From Aurantiacibacter zhengii (GTDB taxonomy: Bacteria; Pseudomonadota; Alphaproteobacteria; Sphingomonadales; Sphingomonadaceae), in NCBI RefSeq assembly GCF_003584125.1, contig NZ_QXFL01000002.1, positions 186,001 to 250,000 on the forward strand: 64,000 bases of DNA, written 5' to 3'. Below the pieces are notes generated by a model. The model had not been told where the DNA came from and did not search any database. It saw only the letters and a list, made by a program, of their open reading frames with translations. Below are positions 1 to 8,662 of this stretch, piece by piece. Positions within the stretch are counted from its first letter, which is position 1; each line of letters starts with the position of its first letter. Position numbers and translations under genes: made by a program.

Positions 1-2
1 TG

Positions 3-119
3 CCAAAGGCCACCGCGATCAGCGAATATGTGGACGTCGCCCATGCTTTCTTCGACGAGCGCGAGGCGAAATTCGTGAACGGCGTTCTCGATGCCGTGGC
101 GAAAGAGGTGCGGAGCTGA
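3..119 (+). CDS. nusB: NusB transcription antitermination factor, C-terminal end (partial)
   Basis: These are the last 38 residues of NusB, which binds boxA RNA together with ribosomal protein S10 during rRNA transcription. The visible part carries the family's C-terminal signature FVNGVLD at residues 24-30 of the fragment. The gene enters from the left edge, so its start and RNA-binding N-terminus are missing. thiL begins 23 bp downstream on the same strand; nusB-thiL is a common alphaproteobacterial order, so co-transcription is likely. Confidence 0.9.
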   Translation, partial: PKATAISEYVDVAHAFFDEREAKFVNGVLDAVAKEVRS

Positions 120-142
120 AGCAGGTTGGCGGGGAGGCTGGT

Positions 143-1012
143 GTGAACGAAGCCGAATTCATCGCCGCCCTGCGCCGCCTGCCGCTCCACCCCGCTGCGC
201 GCGACTTGCGCGATGATGTCGCCGTGCTGGAATTCGGCGGGGAGACCCTGGTCCTGACGCAAGATACCATGGTCGAGGGTATCCACTACCTGCCCGATCA
301 GGACATGGGCGATGTCGCCTGGAAGCTGGTCGCCAGCAACCTCTCGGACCTCGCCGCCAAGGGCGCGCAGCCTGTTGGCGTGTTGCTCAGCTATTCGCTG
401 GGCGATGCCACCGAGGCGTTCGTCGCCGGGTTGGAGGACGTGCTGGCGCATTACGGCGTGGGCCTCCTTGGCGGGGATACGGTAGGCGCCAACGGCCCGC
501 GCACGCTCAGCCTCACGGCCCTTGGCCGCGCCTCGCACACCCCGGTGCCCAGCCGCGCAGGCGCGCAGGTTGGCGATGGGCTTTACGTGACCGGCACTCT
601 GGGCGAAGCGATGCTCGGCTTCGAAGCCATGCGTGATGGCACGGGCGGCGATGCGGCTGCCTATGCCCGGCCCATGGCCCGCGTGGCGGAAGGGGCGTTG
701 CTTGCCCCGAATGTCTCCGCGATGATGGACGTCTCCGATGGGCTGCTGCTCGACGCGTTCCGCATGGCGGAGGCGAGCGAAGTGAGCCTGTCCATCGACA
801 CCGCCGCCTGCCCCGTCGCCGATCCCGCGCGGCGGATGGAGTGCCTCACCTGGGGCGACGACTACGAGTTGCTCTTCGCACTGCCCGCGGGCGCCCAACT
901 GCCGGTAAAGGCGGCGCGGATCGGTACGGTAGAGCCTCTTGGGTTCTCCGCGCTGTTCGTGGACGGGGAGCCTGTCACCAACCCGCAGGGCCTTGGGTAC
1001 AGCCACCGATAG
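143..1012 (+). CDS. thiL: Thiamine-monophosphate kinase ThiL
   Basis: ThiL phosphorylates thiamine monophosphate to thiamine diphosphate with ATP, the last step of cofactor synthesis in the cytoplasm. The 289-residue protein has the PurM/ThiL-type fold signatures: an N-terminal acidic metal/nucleotide motif RDDVAVL (about 23-29), a GGDTVG loop near residue 110 and MMDVSDGL at 194-201. The start is GTG, preceded by GGGGAGG at 131-137 with a 5-base spacer. It is slightly shorter than many homologues but no motif is missing. It lies directly behind nusB. No TPP riboswitch is visible in front of it. Confidence 0.93.
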   Translation: MNEAEFIAALRRLPLHPAARDLRDDVAVLEFGGETLVLTQDTMVEGIHYLPDQDMGDVAWKLVASNLSDLAAKGAQPVGVLLSYSLGDATEAFVAGLEDVLAHYGVGLLGGDTVGANGPRTLSLTALGRASHTPVPSRAGAQVGDGLYVTGTLGEAMLGFEAMRDGTGGDAAAYARPMARVAEGALLAPNVSAMMDVSDGLLLDAFRMAEASEVSLSIDTAACPVADPARRMECLTWGDDYELLFALPAGAQLPVKAARIGTVEPLGFSALFVDGEPVTNPQGLGYSHR

Positions 1013-1053
1013 ACCCCATATCGCCCTGGCGCGGGGAAAACGCGCAATGGCGC

Positions 1054-1081
1054 TTGTGAAAGCCCGGCATTGTGTTAGCCC
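1054..1081 (+). promoter_or_regulatory. Possible sigma-70-type promoter of hppA
   Basis: TTGTGA (1054-1059) and TAGCCC (1076-1081) are separated by 16 bases in the 135-bp gap between thiL and hppA. The match is moderate. It would give hppA its own transcript with a leader of about 60 bases. Confidence 0.35.
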
Positions 1082-1094
1082 TATGCCCCTAGGC

Positions 1095-1119
1095 GGACCC
1101 GGCAGAACCGGGCCGTTTT
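1095..1119 (+). terminator. Hairpin with short T-run between thiL and hppA
   Basis: GG(A)CCCGG and CCGGGCC can pair around a CAGAA loop (1095-1114) and are followed by TTTT (1116-1119). It could end thiL transcription or lie in the hppA leader. One bulged A and a short T-run make it a weak terminator. Confidence 0.4.
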
Positions 1120-1147
1120 CATTTTGGGAAGAGGGGAATAGCAGGTC

Positions 1148-3301
1148 ATGGACCTAATAATCATCGCTATTGTCTTGGGACTGCTGGCCATCGTCTATGG
1201 CTTTATTACCAGTCGCCAGGTTCTCGGTGCCGATGCCGGTAACGAGAAAATGCAGGAAATCGCAGGCGCCATCCAGGAAGGCGCCAAGGCCTATCTCAAC
1301 CGCCAGTATTCCACCATCGCCATTGTCGGCGTGGTCGTTGCCATTCTCGTGGGCGTATTCCTCGGCGTGATCTCCGCCGTGGGTTTCGTAATCGGCGCGG
1401 TGCTTTCGGGCGTGGCGGGCTATATCGGGATGAATATCTCGGTGAAGTCGAACGTGCGCACGGCGGCGGCCGCGATGAAGGGCCTGCAACAGGGCCTTAC
1501 CATCGCCTTCCGCGCGGGCGCCATCACCGGCATGCTGGTGGCGGGCCTTGCCCTGCTTGCGATTGCCGTATTCTTCTACGTGCTCGTCGGCCCGATGGGG
1601 CTGGCGCCTAACAGCCGCGCGGTGATCGATGCGCTGGTGGCGCTGGCGTTCGGTGCCTCACTCATCTCCATCTTTGCACGCCTTGGCGGCGGTATCTTCA
1701 CCAAGGCCGCAGACGTGGGCGCTGACCTTGTCGGCAAGGTCGAGGCCGGCATTCCCGAGGACGATCCCCGCAACCCCGCCGTGATCGCGGACAACGTGGG
1801 CGACAACGTGGGCGACTGCGCCGGCATGGCTGCCGATCTGTTCGAAACCTACGTGGTGACCGTGGGCGCGACGATGGTGCTCACCGCCTTGCTGCTAACC
1901 TCGCTTGGCGACCTGCTGCTGCCGATGATGGCACTGCCCCTGCTGATCGGCGGTGCCTGCATCGTCACCAGCATCATCGGCACCTACTTCGTCCGCCTGG
2001 GTGGCGGCACGAACGTGATGGGCGCGATGTACAAGGGCTTCATCGTCACCGCCGTGCTGGCCGTGCCGCTGATCTACGTCGTCATGCAGATGGCGCTGGG
2101 CGACATGAATACATCAATCGGTGGCGCCAACCTGGGCGCTGTCGATCCCGGCGCACCACTGGCGGAAGAAGGCACGGCATCACTGGTACCGTTTACCGGC
2201 ATGGACCTGTTCTTCTGTTCGGTGATCGGGCTGCTGCTGACCGGCATCATCATCTGGATTACCGAGTATTACACCGGCACGGGATACCGCCCGGTGCGCT
2301 CGATCGCCAAGGCTTCCGAAACCGGCCACGGCACCAATGTGATCCAGGGGCTTGCCATCAGCCTTGAATCCACCGCCCTGCCGACGCTGGCCATCGTGAC
2401 AGCCATCATCTCCACGTACCAGCTCGCCGGTCTCATGGGCATTGCCTATGCCGCAACCTCGATGCTGGCGCTGGCTGGCATGGTCGTGGCGCTGGATGCG
2501 TATGGCCCGGTGACGGACAACGCGGGCGGCATTGCCGAAATGGCGGGCCTGGACGACTCGGTACGCGAGAAGACCGATCTGCTCGATGCCGTGGGCAACA
2601 CCACCAAGGCCGTGACCAAGGGCTATGCCATCGGCTCTGCCGGTCTGGCAGCGCTGGTGCTGTTCGCAGCCTACACCACCGACCTGGCGGAGTTCTTCCC
2701 CGATGCCGACGTCGATTTCTCGCTAGAGAATCCATACGTCATCGTCGGCCTGCTGCTGGGGGCCCTGCTGCCCTACCTGTTCGGGGCCATGGGCATGACC
2801 GCCGTGGGCCGCGCTGCGGGCGACGTGGTGAAGGATGTGCGCGAACAGTTCGCGGGCGATCCGGGCATCATGGCCGGCACCAGCCGTCCCAACTATGCCC
2901 GCACGGTGGACCTCGTCACCAAGGCAGCGATCAAGGAAATGATCGTTCCCTCGCTGCTGCCGGTGCTGGCTCCGATCGTGGTCTACTTCGTCATCACCTG
3001 GGTGGCAGGCGAGGAGAACGGCTTTGCCGCTCTTGGCGCGCTGCTGCTGGGCGTGATCGTGGGCGGGCTTTTCGTGGCGCTTTCCATGACCGCCGGTGGC
3101 GGTGCGTGGGACAACGCGAAGAAGTACATCGAGGACGGCAATCACGGCGGCAAGGGCTCCGAAGCCCACAAGGCCGCGGTGACCGGCGATACCGTGGGCG
3201 ATCCCTACAAGGATACCGCGGGTCCGGCCGTGAACCCGATGATCAAGATCACCAACATCGTGGCGCTGCTGCTGCTCGCCGCGCTGGCGGGGGGTGCCTA
3301 A
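1148..3301 (+). CDS. hppA: Proton-translocating inorganic pyrophosphatase, potassium-independent type
   Basis: This 717-residue integral membrane enzyme hydrolyses pyrophosphate and pumps protons across the cytoplasmic membrane. About 15-16 hydrophobic segments are visible. The substrate site shows the acidic cluster [18 protein letters not shown] followed by [12 protein letters not shown] (about 188-230). The motif GNTTKAVT puts Lys487 and the following Thr at the positions that, in this family, mark potassium-independent proton pumps (Ala/Gly occupies the lysine site in potassium-dependent forms). The ATG follows a GAGGGG ribosome-binding site at about 1131-1136. A strong terminator follows at 3334, so the gene is probably monocistronic. 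Confidence 0.97.
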   Translation: MDLIIIAIVLGLLAIVYGFITSRQVLGADAGNEKMQEIAGAIQEGAKAYLNRQYSTIAIVGVVVAILVGVFLGVISAVGFVIGAVLSGVAGYIGMNISVKSNVRTAAAAMKGLQQGLTIAFRAGAITGMLVAGLALLAIAVFFYVLVGPMGLAPNSRAVIDALVALAFGASLISIFARLGGGIFTKAADVGADLVGKVEAGIPEDDPRNPAVIADNVGDNVGDCAGMAADLFETYVVTVGATMVLTALLLTSLGDLLLPMMALPLLIGGACIVTSIIGTYFVRLGGGTNVMGAMYKGFIVTAVLAVPLIYVVMQMALGDMNTSIGGANLGAVDPGAPLAEEGTASLVPFTGMDLFFCSVIGLLLTGIIIWITEYYTGTGYRPVRSIAKASETGHGTNVIQGLAISLESTALPTLAIVTAIISTYQLAGLMGIAYAATSMLALAGMVVALDAYGPVTDNAGGIAEMAGLDDSVREKTDLLDAVGNTTKAVTKGYAIGSAGLAALVLFAAYTTDLAEFFPDADVDFSLENPYVIVGLLLGALLPYLFGAMGMTAVGRAAGDVVKDVREQFAGDPGIMAGTSRPNYARTVDLVTKAAIKEMIVPSLLPVLAPIVVYFVITWVAGEENGFAALGALLLGVIVGGLFVALSMTAGGGAWDNAKKYIEDGNHGGKGSEAHKAAVTGDTVGDPYKDTAGPAVNPMIKITNIVALLLLAALAGGA

Positions 3302-3333
3302 AACCCCCTCCGATCAATACTGTTAGGTTAACA

Positions 3334-3370
3334 AAAACCCTGTCCGGTTCGCGCCGGGCAGGGTTTTCTT
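3334..3370 (+). terminator. Rho-independent terminator of hppA
   Basis: AAAACCCTGTCCGG pairs with CCGGGCAGGGTTTT around a TTCGCG loop (one internal mismatch), ending in a T-rich tail. It begins 32 bases after the hppA stop. Confidence 0.88.
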
Positions 3371-3460
3371 TACCTATGCGCTTAAACCTTTCTTGTGGCG
3401 TTTCCCCTAGAAACGCGGATGTCCCCAGAGGACTGCGCGATGAGAGGTTAACCTTTTTCC

Positions 3461-4645
3461 TTGGCTTATGACGCTCCCCTCCCCCGGCTAGGCGCCTTCG
3501 ACGGCGGTACCATTGCCGCGGTGCGCGATGTGGCCGCGCCGCAGGTGGTGATACGGGAACGGGGCTGGCGCGAGTTTGATCGTCGGGACCGCATCGGCGC
3601 GTGGGATGCGCTGGCCGAATGGGCGAGCGAACCCAACCCGTTCTACGAAAGCTGGTACCTGCTGCCTTCCCTGCGGGCGCTGGATCCGCGGGAAAACGTC
3701 ACCATCCTGGCCATGGAGGCGGACGGGCAACTTGCCGGGCTGATGCCGCTCGTGCGCTCGAAAAGCTATTACGGCCATCCCGTTCCGCACCTGTCCAACT
3801 GGGTGCATTCCAATGCCTTCCTTGGCCAACCGCTGGTGGCCCGGGGCCTGGAGCGGGAGTTCTGGCGCGCCCTGCTGGCCTGGTGCGACAGGTCCACCCG
3901 CACGCCGCTGTTCCTGCACCTTGCCCATGTTCCCGCGCAGGGTCGTCTGCACGATGCGCTGTCGGCGGTAATGCGCGAGGATCCGCGCCCTGCCGCCACC
4001 GTATTCCAGGAAGAGCGCGCCATGCTTTCGTCCTCCGCCGGAGCAGAGGCCTATTTCGAACAATCCCTCTCGGCCAAGAAACGCAAGGAACTGCGCCGCC
4101 AGCAACGCCGGCTGGGCGAGGAAGGCGGCTACACGGTCGAACGCATCACCGACTACAGCATGGTGGCCGAATGGACCCGCGAGTTCCTGGAACTGGAGGC
4201 GCGTGGCTGGAAGGGCGAGGCGGGCTCCGCCATGCAGAGCGACCCCGCCACCCGCTCGCTGTTCCAGCACGCCATCGCGGGTTCCGCCGCGCGCGGACGG
4301 CTGGAGCGCATTGCCCTGCGGCTGGATGGCAGGCCCATCGCCATGCTCGCCAACTTCGTGACCCAGCCGGGCGCCTATTCCTACAAGACCGCCTTCGACG
4401 AGGACTTCGCGCGTTTTTCCCCCGGCGTGCTGTTGCAGCGCGAGAACCTGGCCCTGCTGGAGCGCGACGGCATCGAATGGGCCGATAGCTGCGCTGCGCA
4501 AGACCATCCCATGATCGACCACTTCTGGCGCGAACGCCGGGTGATCCAGCGCCGTTCCATCGGCATCGGAGGCAGGCTGCGCCGCGCCGCCTTCTCGGCA
4601 CTGATCCGGATGGAAACCGGGCACGGCGCAAGAGGGATACAATGA
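3461..4645 (+). CDS. BioF2/CelD-like acetyltransferase-domain protein
   Basis: A 394-residue cytoplasmic protein whose C-terminal half (about 190-350) looks like the Acetyltransf_6 (BioF2-like, GNAT-fold) domain. It has a basic KKRKELRRQQRR helix near residue 205, followed by the fold's WTREFLELEARGWKG stretch (about 230-245) and the late segment YSYKTAFDEDF. Its acyl donor and acceptor are unknown. The only plausible start is TTG at 3461, because an in-frame stop lies at 3449. GAGAGG lies 13 bases upstream inside a palindrome AGGTTAACCT. The stop overlaps the start of the next gene by 4 bases (ATGA), so the two products are probably made together. Confidence 0.75.
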   Translation: MAYDAPLPRLGAFDGGTIAAVRDVAAPQVVIRERGWREFDRRDRIGAWDALAEWASEPNPFYESWYLLPSLRALDPRENVTILAMEADGQLAGLMPLVRSKSYYGHPVPHLSNWVHSNAFLGQPLVARGLEREFWRALLAWCDRSTRTPLFLHLAHVPAQGRLHDALSAVMREDPRPAATVFQEERAMLSSSAGAEAYFEQSLSAKKRKELRRQQRRLGEEGGYTVERITDYSMVAEWTREFLELEARGWKGEAGSAMQSDPATRSLFQHAIAGSAARGRLERIALRLDGRPIAMLANFVTQPGAYSYKTAFDEDFARFSPGVLLQRENLALLERDGIEWADSCAAQDHPMIDHFWRERRVIQRRSIGIGGRLRRAAFSALIRMETGHGARGIQ

Positions 4646-5526
4646 GCCACTACGTCGGCAACCTTCACGGACGATCCATCGGCGGAAAGCAGATTTTCCC
4701 GGCGCGCAGCCGCGCCTATTTCGCCGCATCCTACCCGGAAGGCCCGCACAAGCTGACGCACGACCTTGTCGAACATCCGCTGCTGGAACTCGATACGCTG
4801 GCGCTGCTGGGTGAAAGCCTGCCGCCGGGCAGCGTGGAATACAACCGCGGCGACCTGCCCATCGGCATTAATGCGAAACCCGGGGCGACCGGCAGGTCCA
4901 TCGGCGAAACCATCCGCGAGATCGACACGGCGAACAGCTGGGCGGTGCTGAAGAACGTCGAGCAGAACCCGGCCTACGGGGCGCTGCTGGCAGAACTGCT
5001 GGATGAACTGCGCGAGGAAATCGAAAGCGCGACCGGCGAGATGCTGACGCCGCAGGGCTATATCTTCATCTCCAGCCCCGATGCGGTAACGCCCTACCAT
5101 TTCGATCCGGAACACAACGTGCTGCTGCAACTGCGCGGCACCAAGGCGATGACGGTGTTCCCGGCCGGCGATGCGCGCTTCGCCCCGGACGAGGTGCACG
5201 AGGCCTATCACACCGGCGGTGCGCGCGAGCTGACCTGGCAGGAAAGCTTCGCCCAGTACGGGCTCACCTACCAGCTGGAACCTGGCGACGCGCTATATGT
5301 GCCGGTGATGGCGCCGCACCACGTTCGCAACGGTCCCGTGCCCTCCATTTCGCTGTCGATCACCTGGCGCTCCACATGGAGCTACGAGGAGGCCGATGCG
5401 CGTGCGTTCAATCACCTGCTGAGGCGCTTTGGCGTGAACCCCGGCCCTACGGGGCGTTGGCCACAGCGCAACAAGGCACGGGCGCTGGGTTGCCGGATTG
5501 CCCGCCGCATTCCCGGCCTGCTGTAA
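4642..5526 (+). CDS. Cupin/JmjC-like protein, possible Fe(II)/2-oxoglutarate oxygenase
   Basis: A 294-residue protein with a JmjC/cupin_8-like double-stranded beta-helix. The metal triad is visible as His153-x-Asp155 (in YHFDPEHN) and His226 or His227 (in PHHVRNG). The stretch GDALYVPVMAPHHV is typical of the C-terminal cupin motif. JmjC-type homologues hydroxylate proteins or small molecules, but the substrate here is unknown. Similar bacterial proteins are often labelled transcriptional regulators without a DNA-binding domain, and none is seen here. Translational overlap with the acetyltransferase suggests a two-step modification pair. Confidence 0.75.
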   Translation: MSHYVGNLHGRSIGGKQIFPARSRAYFAASYPEGPHKLTHDLVEHPLLELDTLALLGESLPPGSVEYNRGDLPIGINAKPGATGRSIGETIREIDTANSWAVLKNVEQNPAYGALLAELLDELREEIESATGEMLTPQGYIFISSPDAVTPYHFDPEHNVLLQLRGTKAMTVFPAGDARFAPDEVHEAYHTGGARELTWQESFAQYGLTYQLEPGDALYVPVMAPHHVRNGPVPSISLSITWRSTWSYEEADARAFNHLLRRFGVNPGPTGRWPQRNKARALGCRIARRIPGLL

Positions 5527-5561
5527 TTTCGCGTGCTTGACGAAGGCGGACTGGTCGCGCA

Positions 5562-6461
5562 ATGCCGCGCGTGATGGCAGCGCAATCAGTCCAAACCCCT
5601 GAACAGCTCGTGGCGGACCTGGTCCTGCTGCTGGATCTCGAACCCAAGGGCGGGGACCGCTTCATCGGCCGTCGTCGTCCGGACGGGACGGGCCGCGTGT
5701 TCGGTGGCCAGGCCATCGCGCAGGCATTGGGCGCTGCGCGGCGCACGGTGGATGACGACCGCGAGGCGCACTCGCTGCATGCCTATTTCCTGCGCCCGGG
5801 CAACGACGACCTGCCTATCGAATACAGGGTGAAGCGCGACCTCGACGGGCGCAGCTTTTCCAACCGCCGGGTGGTCGCCAGCCAGGAAGGCAAGCCGATC
5901 CTGAACCTGACGGTTTCGTTCCAGATCCCGGTCGATGGCCCGTCCCACACCTCCCCGCAAATGCCGGAGGTGCCAGGTCCGGAAGACCTCGTTCCCGATA
6001 GCGAGGTACAGCGCCAGATTGCCAAGTCGCTACCGGAAGGTCCGCTGCGCCAGTTGGCAGAACGCCCCTCGCCCATCGATTTCCGCTCTGTCGAACCGCG
6101 CGACTGGTGGAACCCGGAAAAGCGCGAACCGATCAGCCATGTGTGGTTCCGAACGGTCGCGCACCTGCCGGCAGAACCCGCCGTCCACCGCGCGGTGCTG
6201 GCCTATATTTCGGATTTTCAGTTGCTGGCCACGGCCATGCAGCCGCACGGCAAGGCGATCCTCGATCCGCGCGTAAAAAGCGCCAGCCTCGACCATGCAA
6301 TCTGGTTCCACGAAGCGTTTCGCACCGACGACTGGATGCTTTACGTAACGGACAGCCCGTGGACCGGTCACGCCCGCGGGTTCGGCCGTGGCCAGATCTT
6401 CACCCGCGATGGCCGGCTCGTCGCCAGCGTCGCGCAGGAAGGCATGCTGCGCCACTCGTGA
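5562..6461 (+). CDS. tesB: Acyl-CoA thioesterase II
   Basis: TesB hydrolyses medium- and long-chain acyl-CoA to free fatty acid and CoA. The 299 residues form the family's double hot-dog fold, with an N-terminal domain opening GGQAIAQAL (about 47-55) and a C-terminal domain with LDHAIWFHEAF (Asp244) and the closing VAQEGMLR (Gln292). Asp and Gln are two of the three catalytic residues known in E. coli TesB; the Thr/Ser partner probably lies at 263-269 but was not assigned with certainty. ATG at 5562 is used; ATG at 5574 is an alternative. Its 3' end faces the stress-protein pseudogene 24 bp away. Confidence 0.92.
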   Translation: MPRVMAAQSVQTPEQLVADLVLLLDLEPKGGDRFIGRRRPDGTGRVFGGQAIAQALGAARRTVDDDREAHSLHAYFLRPGNDDLPIEYRVKRDLDGRSFSNRRVVASQEGKPILNLTVSFQIPVDGPSHTSPQMPEVPGPEDLVPDSEVQRQIAKSLPEGPLRQLAERPSPIDFRSVEPRDWWNPEKREPISHVWFRTVAHLPAEPAVHRAVLAYISDFQLLATAMQPHGKAILDPRVKSASLDHAIWFHEAFRTDDWMLYVTDSPWTGHARGFGRGQIFTRDGRLVASVAQEGMLRHS

Positions 6462-6485
6462 AAGCAGCGCCGAGTGCCGTTCGGG

Positions 6486-7267
6486 TCAGTGCGCCATCAG
6501 GACCGGCATCGCCGGACTTGCCAGCACGCCTTTGGTGACCCCGCCGAACAGCGTCTCGACAATGCGCGGCTGGCCATAGGCACCCATCACCATGAAAGCC
6601 GCCTTGCGCGCCCTTGCGGCGTGGAACAGCAGTTCGTGCACCGGCTCGCTTCCACGCGGCAATTCGACGATCTCGCAAACGATATCGTGCCGCGCAAGAT
6701 AATCGGCGGCGGCGATGGCGGCCAACTTGTCTTCGCTTTCGGATAGCGGATCGCCGACAGACAGGACATGGACCGCGCTTGCTCCGGCCAGCAGCGGCAC
6801 TGCGCAGCGCAGGGCGCGCGCCGCCTCGATCGACCCGTTCCAGCATACTGCCGCCGGACCGTCTGCCGTGAAGCTGCGCGCGCTGTCTGGCATCACCAGC
6901 ACCGGGGTACGGCAGTGGATCGCCAGTGAGCCTGCCACCGATCCGCCAACGATGGCGAGGTCATTCAGCGCGACCTGCCGGGCAAGCCCCTGCCCCTCGT
7001 TCCCAGCGGCCACCTGCCAGTCCCAGCGCACGTCCTCCTGCTCCAGCTCGGCCTCCACCTTGTCACGAAACGCCTCGACCTGCTCGCGCATCTCGGGCGA
7101 GCAATCGACTGCCGTCACTCCGAAAGGATCGGTCGGGATGACGAGGTCGTGGACAATGGTCTGCAGTACCGTGAGATGGGCGTCGAAGCGGCGGGCAAGA
7201 TAAGCCCTGCCTGCAACCGTGCGTCGAACCCGCCGTCAGCCCCCGCGTGTACAAGAATAGAGCGCAT
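6486..7267 (-). pseudogene. Tandem universal stress protein with a frameshift near 7195-7205
   Basis: The natural start is ATG at 7267-7265 behind AAGAGGAG, giving MRSILVHAGADGGFDA and onward in the first frame. After the codons for QAGLI the homologous text continues only in another frame (LARRFDAHLTVLQTIVHDLV), which runs to a stop at 6486. One base appears to be missing at about 7196-7203. Corrected, the protein would have about 260 residues: two USP domains, the second ending in the ATP-loop pattern GAYGQPRIVETLFGGVTKGV near the C-terminus. Uninterrupted reading stops at about 50 residues. It may be a sequencing slip, a recent pseudogene, or a fragment starting at the internal GTG at 7118. 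Confidence 0.8.
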
Positions 7268-7369
7268 GATTACTTCTCCTCTTCACCGCGACACTGCGCC
7301 ACCACTGCTGCGGGGTCATTGATGTGCGTCAACGAAGGAACAGCGGTGCGCTAATTCCGTTATTGCGGC

Positions 7370-8113
7370 ATGGATCTCGAAAAAGAACAGGCCCGCTTTC
7401 GGCGGAGCAAGCCCTCCCGGCTCGGTCGCGGTATCGAACGGCTCACCCACCCATTCGGCAAGGCGATTGCCAGCGTGGTTCCAAAGCGGCTGGTCGAACA
7501 GGTGCTGAAGGGGTTGGATAGCGCCGTCGCCAAGCCGGCCCTGGTCAAGTTCTCGCACGATCCCGCAGATATCGTCGCGGCGCGCAAGGCTGCCAAAAGC
7601 GTGGCGCGTACTGCCAGCGGCATTAGCGCGGCCAGTGGTGCTGCGGCGGGCTTCGGCGGCGTGGTGACCGCTGGCGTCGACATTCCCGCGACAATCGGCA
7701 TCGCGCTGCGGGTGATCCGCGATACGGGCCGTGCCTATGGCTATTCCGGTGAAGGCCCGCGCGAAAAGCTGTTTCGCCTGCAAATCCTCGAACTGTCCGC
7801 GCTGGACCAGCCGGAAGACCGCCACAAGCGCATTGCCGCGCTGGAGGCGGCCATCGGTCCCGATGGAGAGCTGGTCGACGCGGACCACGAGGAAATCACC
7901 CCGGTGGTCGACCAGATGGTGGAGCGCGTATCGCGCGCCGTCGCGCTGGCATCTTTCCGCAAGCGCATGGGCATGCTGGTGCCGGTAGCCGGGTCCGCCA
8001 TCGGCGGGATCGTAAACTCTTCATTCCAGAACGATGTCGGCAAGGCCGCCCGCTTTGCATTCCAGGAACGGCGGCTGCGCGCCCAGGGGAACGATGCCAC
8101 CGCGCCGGTGTGA
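7370..8113 (+). CDS. EcsC family protein
   Basis: A 247-residue protein of the EcsC family (named for a protein of the Bacillus Ecs locus); its biochemical role is not established. The central stretch SGISAASGAAAGFGGVVTAG (about 83-102) and a second one, GMLVPVAGSAIGGIVNS (about 203-219), are glycine/alanine-rich amphipathic segments typical of the family that may touch membranes. Charged termini suggest a cytoplasmic or peripheral location. It is transcribed away from the stress-protein gene across a 102-bp divergent region. Confidence 0.8.
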   Translation: MDLEKEQARFRRSKPSRLGRGIERLTHPFGKAIASVVPKRLVEQVLKGLDSAVAKPALVKFSHDPADIVAARKAAKSVARTASGISAASGAAAGFGGVVTAGVDIPATIGIALRVIRDTGRAYGYSGEGPREKLFRLQILELSALDQPEDRHKRIAALEAAIGPDGELVDADHEEITPVVDQMVERVSRAVALASFRKRMGMLVPVAGSAIGGIVNSSFQNDVGKAARFAFQERRLRAQGNDATAPV

Positions 8114-8200
8114 GCCACGAAACTCGGAGCGAAAGGAAGATCGCCGTCATCAAAGGCGGCAAATTGGTCCAAAGAGGGTAATTTACCGAAGCTGCACGCC

Positions 8201-8661
8201 TCAGACAGTTGGGCCATCGTCCGGCAGAACATGATAGGTGTGACTAATCGAGTAGACGACGTTCGTCGACCAGCTGCCCTCGATCGGCTTGCCATCATCG
8301 TCGATGGCAGGTGTAAATCGGGCGTGTTCGATCATTCCGTCGCAAGCGGCATCGTCCAGAGAAAGATGGCCGCTGCTCCTGCTAATTCTGCATACCGCGA
8401 CCTTTCCCTGCGTATCGATTGTAAGGGCGACACCGACCGTTCCCTGCGCATCATTCGCAGGGCCTCCATCGGATAATTCTCGATAATCCGTCTAGCCCAT
8501 TCCGCCTGATCGACTGGGGTAGCGGGGCGCCCCATCTCTTTCGAAGCATTTTCATCAGCCTGTACGGCGATGGCAGGGTTGGGGATTGTAAGGGCAGCGA
8601 GTGCAAGCCCCGCACCGGCCATGGCGCGCACGCCGTTCGTCCCAATTCCTGTCCGGCTCAA
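8201..8661 (-). pseudogene. Small secreted TonB C-terminal-domain protein with a frameshift near 8454
   Basis: The gene starts at TTG 8661, one base after the uvrC stop and behind GGGAGG, so it is translationally coupled to uvrC. The first frame gives a signal peptide (hydrophobic core GLALAALTIPNPAIA) and reads to about codon 69. The TonB-like domain then continues in another frame: GTVGVALTIDTQGKVAVCRI, followed by a stretch ending in a stop at 8201. Restoring one base at about 8454 gives about 153 residues. Such short energy-transducer-like proteins are common in sphingomonads. Either the sequence has an error here or the C-terminal half is lost. Confidence 0.78.
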
Positions 8662-8662
8662 T

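Noticed and set aside
3325-3454. GGTTAAC sites around 3325 and 3446, considered as CtrA sites
   Set aside because: The TTAA-N7-TTAA pair needed for a CtrA site is absent, and the palindrome at 3445-3454 may be only part of the ribosome-binding region.
3488-4729. A 413-codon open frame on the minus strand opposite the acetyltransferase gene
   Set aside because: No start signal or recognisable domain; the plus-strand frame is coupled to the cupin-like gene.
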